Position numbers and translations under genes: made by a program. This document shows positions 63,184 through 64,000 of a stretch of DNA of 64,000 nucleotides, one piece after another. The notes beneath the pieces are model-generated. The model did no database searches, had not been told where the DNA came from, and worked only from the letters and a program-made list of their open reading frames with translations. Numbering within the stretch: the first letter of the stretch is position 1; every line of letters begins with the position of its first letter. The DNA comes from Perkinsus olseni (taxonomy: Eukaryota; Perkinsozoa; Perkinsida; Perkinsidae): positions 1 to 64,000 of the forward strand of contig JABANP010000268.1 of assembly GCA_013115135.1 (NCBI GenBank), in the 5' to 3' direction.

Positions 63184-63306
63184 CGCTCGGTCGAGGTGTC
63201 GCTTGGGAGATAGGGGTTCGTCGTCGGGCGCCCTAGTTGAGGTAGAACGGTCCTCCCCGTTACCTGGAGAGAACGGAGTGTAAGATGCGGGGCCTCCGCA
63301 TAACCT

Positions 63307-64000
63307 TCAAGCGTTGTCCTTATTGTTCGTGGTAGACTCAGTTTTCGCCCTGTTAGATGTCAGTCGCACCGCATCCCCTGATTGCTGCTGCTTCTGCTTG
63401 TTGCCAGTGTCATTAGTGAACTTCTTGTGCTGCTCAGAACCATGCTTGAAGCTCCGGCAGATAGTGCAGCGGTGTGTGTATGGGCAGTTTTTCCTTTTGC
63501 AGGCCGCCGGTCCTCCTTTATCGAAGGCAAAGCATACACCAGAGTTACCGGATCTACCGCCCTTGTCACTGGCACCCCTAACCATGATAAGGCACTCCAA
63601 ATCTACGTGCCTCACGACAATATGGATGTCGAAGGAGTCGTCAAAGATGCTTCTAGTTGCCCATGTTGTCCGCACCGCCTCGTCGTATTTGAGAGCCGTG
63701 CCCCAGCCATCCTGCGCGGCGACCTTGGTTATGCCGTTGATGATGTAGTTGAAACCGTCCGCCGGGGTCCACAGTCCCGCCACCGCATAAGAGACAGCCA
63801 TACATGCCGTGCGAAGGATCACCATCGCGGGGGAGCTATCCGCATTAGACGAGGAGTAAGAGGCCATACAGGTCGGGGAAAAACGCTTGAGCTCCAGATA
63901 CGGGACATAGTGGGAGTTTAGAAGAGCCCCGGCGCTCCCCTTTGGCTTACCCGCTTCCTTGGCCTTGATCAGTTCCTTAATAACTTCTCTCGGGGGAAGC
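63307..64000 (-). CDS. Gag-like protein of YR retrotransposon, 5' end outside window
   Basis: The frame is open from the window edge to a stop at 63307-63309. An internal Met at 63867 is not required as start, because the frame continues upstream with LPPREVIKELIKAK and YVPYLELKRFSP. It has a zinc-binding C-terminus CFAFDKGGPAACKRKNC, YTHRCTICRSF and H, of the kind found in gag-like proteins of DIRS-type elements, then a Lys/Gln/Asn-rich tail. Confidence 0.7.
   Translation of the reverse strand, partial: LPPREVIKELIKAKEAGKPKGSAGALLNSHYVPYLELKRFSPTCMASYSSSNADSSPAMVILRTACMAVSYAVAGLWTPADGFNYIINGITKVAAQDGWGTALKYDEAVRTTWATRSIFDDSFDIHIVVRHVDLECLIMVRGASDKGGRSGNSGVCFAFDKGGPAACKRKNCPYTHRCTICRSFKHGSEQHKKFTNDTGNKQKQQQSGDAVRLTSNRAKTESTTNNKDNA

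Larger units (their letters stand above)
59540..64000 (-). mobile_element. DIRS/Ngaro-like tyrosine-recombinase retrotransposon, incomplete
   Basis: Minus-strand order gag-like ORF, RT/RNase H, tyrosine recombinase, then 90-base direct repeats at the 3' end. There is no DDE integrase. The layout fits a YR retrotransposon with split direct repeats (B1-A2-B2). The 5' end, including the expected A1 repeat, is beyond the window. Confidence 0.8.

Noticed and set aside
63314..63921. Long plus-strand frames at the right edge
   Set aside because: They mirror the minus-strand gag-like frame, which has a zinc-binding motif and runs out of the window.

Overview
The window looks like nuclear DNA of a unicellular eukaryote. 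Genes are split by many short GT-AG introns (about 40-55 bases where two paralogues let me fix the borders), and the right 40 kb is packed with retrotransposons and DNA transposons. A family of membrane proteins carrying a TIR-like signature, of a kind I associate with dinoflagellate-like protists, points to an alveolate; a Perkinsus-like organism is my best guess, but this is inference.

Layout. (1) 1.7-19 kb holds ordinary host genes, all on the + strand: the small (catalytic) subunit of DNA primase, a PHD/zinc-knuckle/extended-PHD chromatin protein, two tandem copies of an MFS transporter resembling SLC18B1, exons of a possible CW-zinc-finger protein, and a membrane-anchored START-domain protein. 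A 15-17 base motif occurs in both orientations inside introns here. (2) 19-21.8 kb has no gene I can support. (3) 21.8-30.2 kb is a Ty3-like pol fragment split inside its integrase by a complete LTR retrotransposon on the minus strand (22762-29094), with apparently identical 228-base LTRs, a primer-binding site, a polypurine tract, gag, and pol joined by a textbook -1 slippery site. (4) 30.06-37.45 kb and 41.53-49.38 kb are two copies of one segmental duplication. Each carries a convergent, inverted pair of genes for a multi-spanning membrane protein whose TIR-like domain seems to be interrupted by two hydrophobic segments. The two minus-strand copies are intact; each plus-strand copy has a one-base frame break. 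(5) 37.5-41.5 kb between the units holds MITE-like elements (one with a 9-base target duplication), hairpins, a tRNA-like relic and pieces of a coiled-coil gene. (6) 49.6-59.5 kb is a decayed Ty3-like element with two intact-looking DNA transposons inserted in it: one with about 75-base inverted termini and a 630-residue RNase-H-fold transposase, and one Tc1/mariner-like with about 335-base inverted termini, a TA duplication and an intron-containing transposase. (7) 59.5 kb to the end is a DIRS/Ngaro-type tyrosine-recombinase retrotransposon on the minus strand, running off the window.

The most unusual object is the TIR-like membrane family in inverted duplications. Several single-base frame breaks fall in homopolymers in otherwise well-conserved genes, so assembly error must be excluded before calling those genes dead. 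All domain calls are by eye; exon borders outside the MFS genes, the primase 5' end, the START gene and the mariner transposase are approximate.
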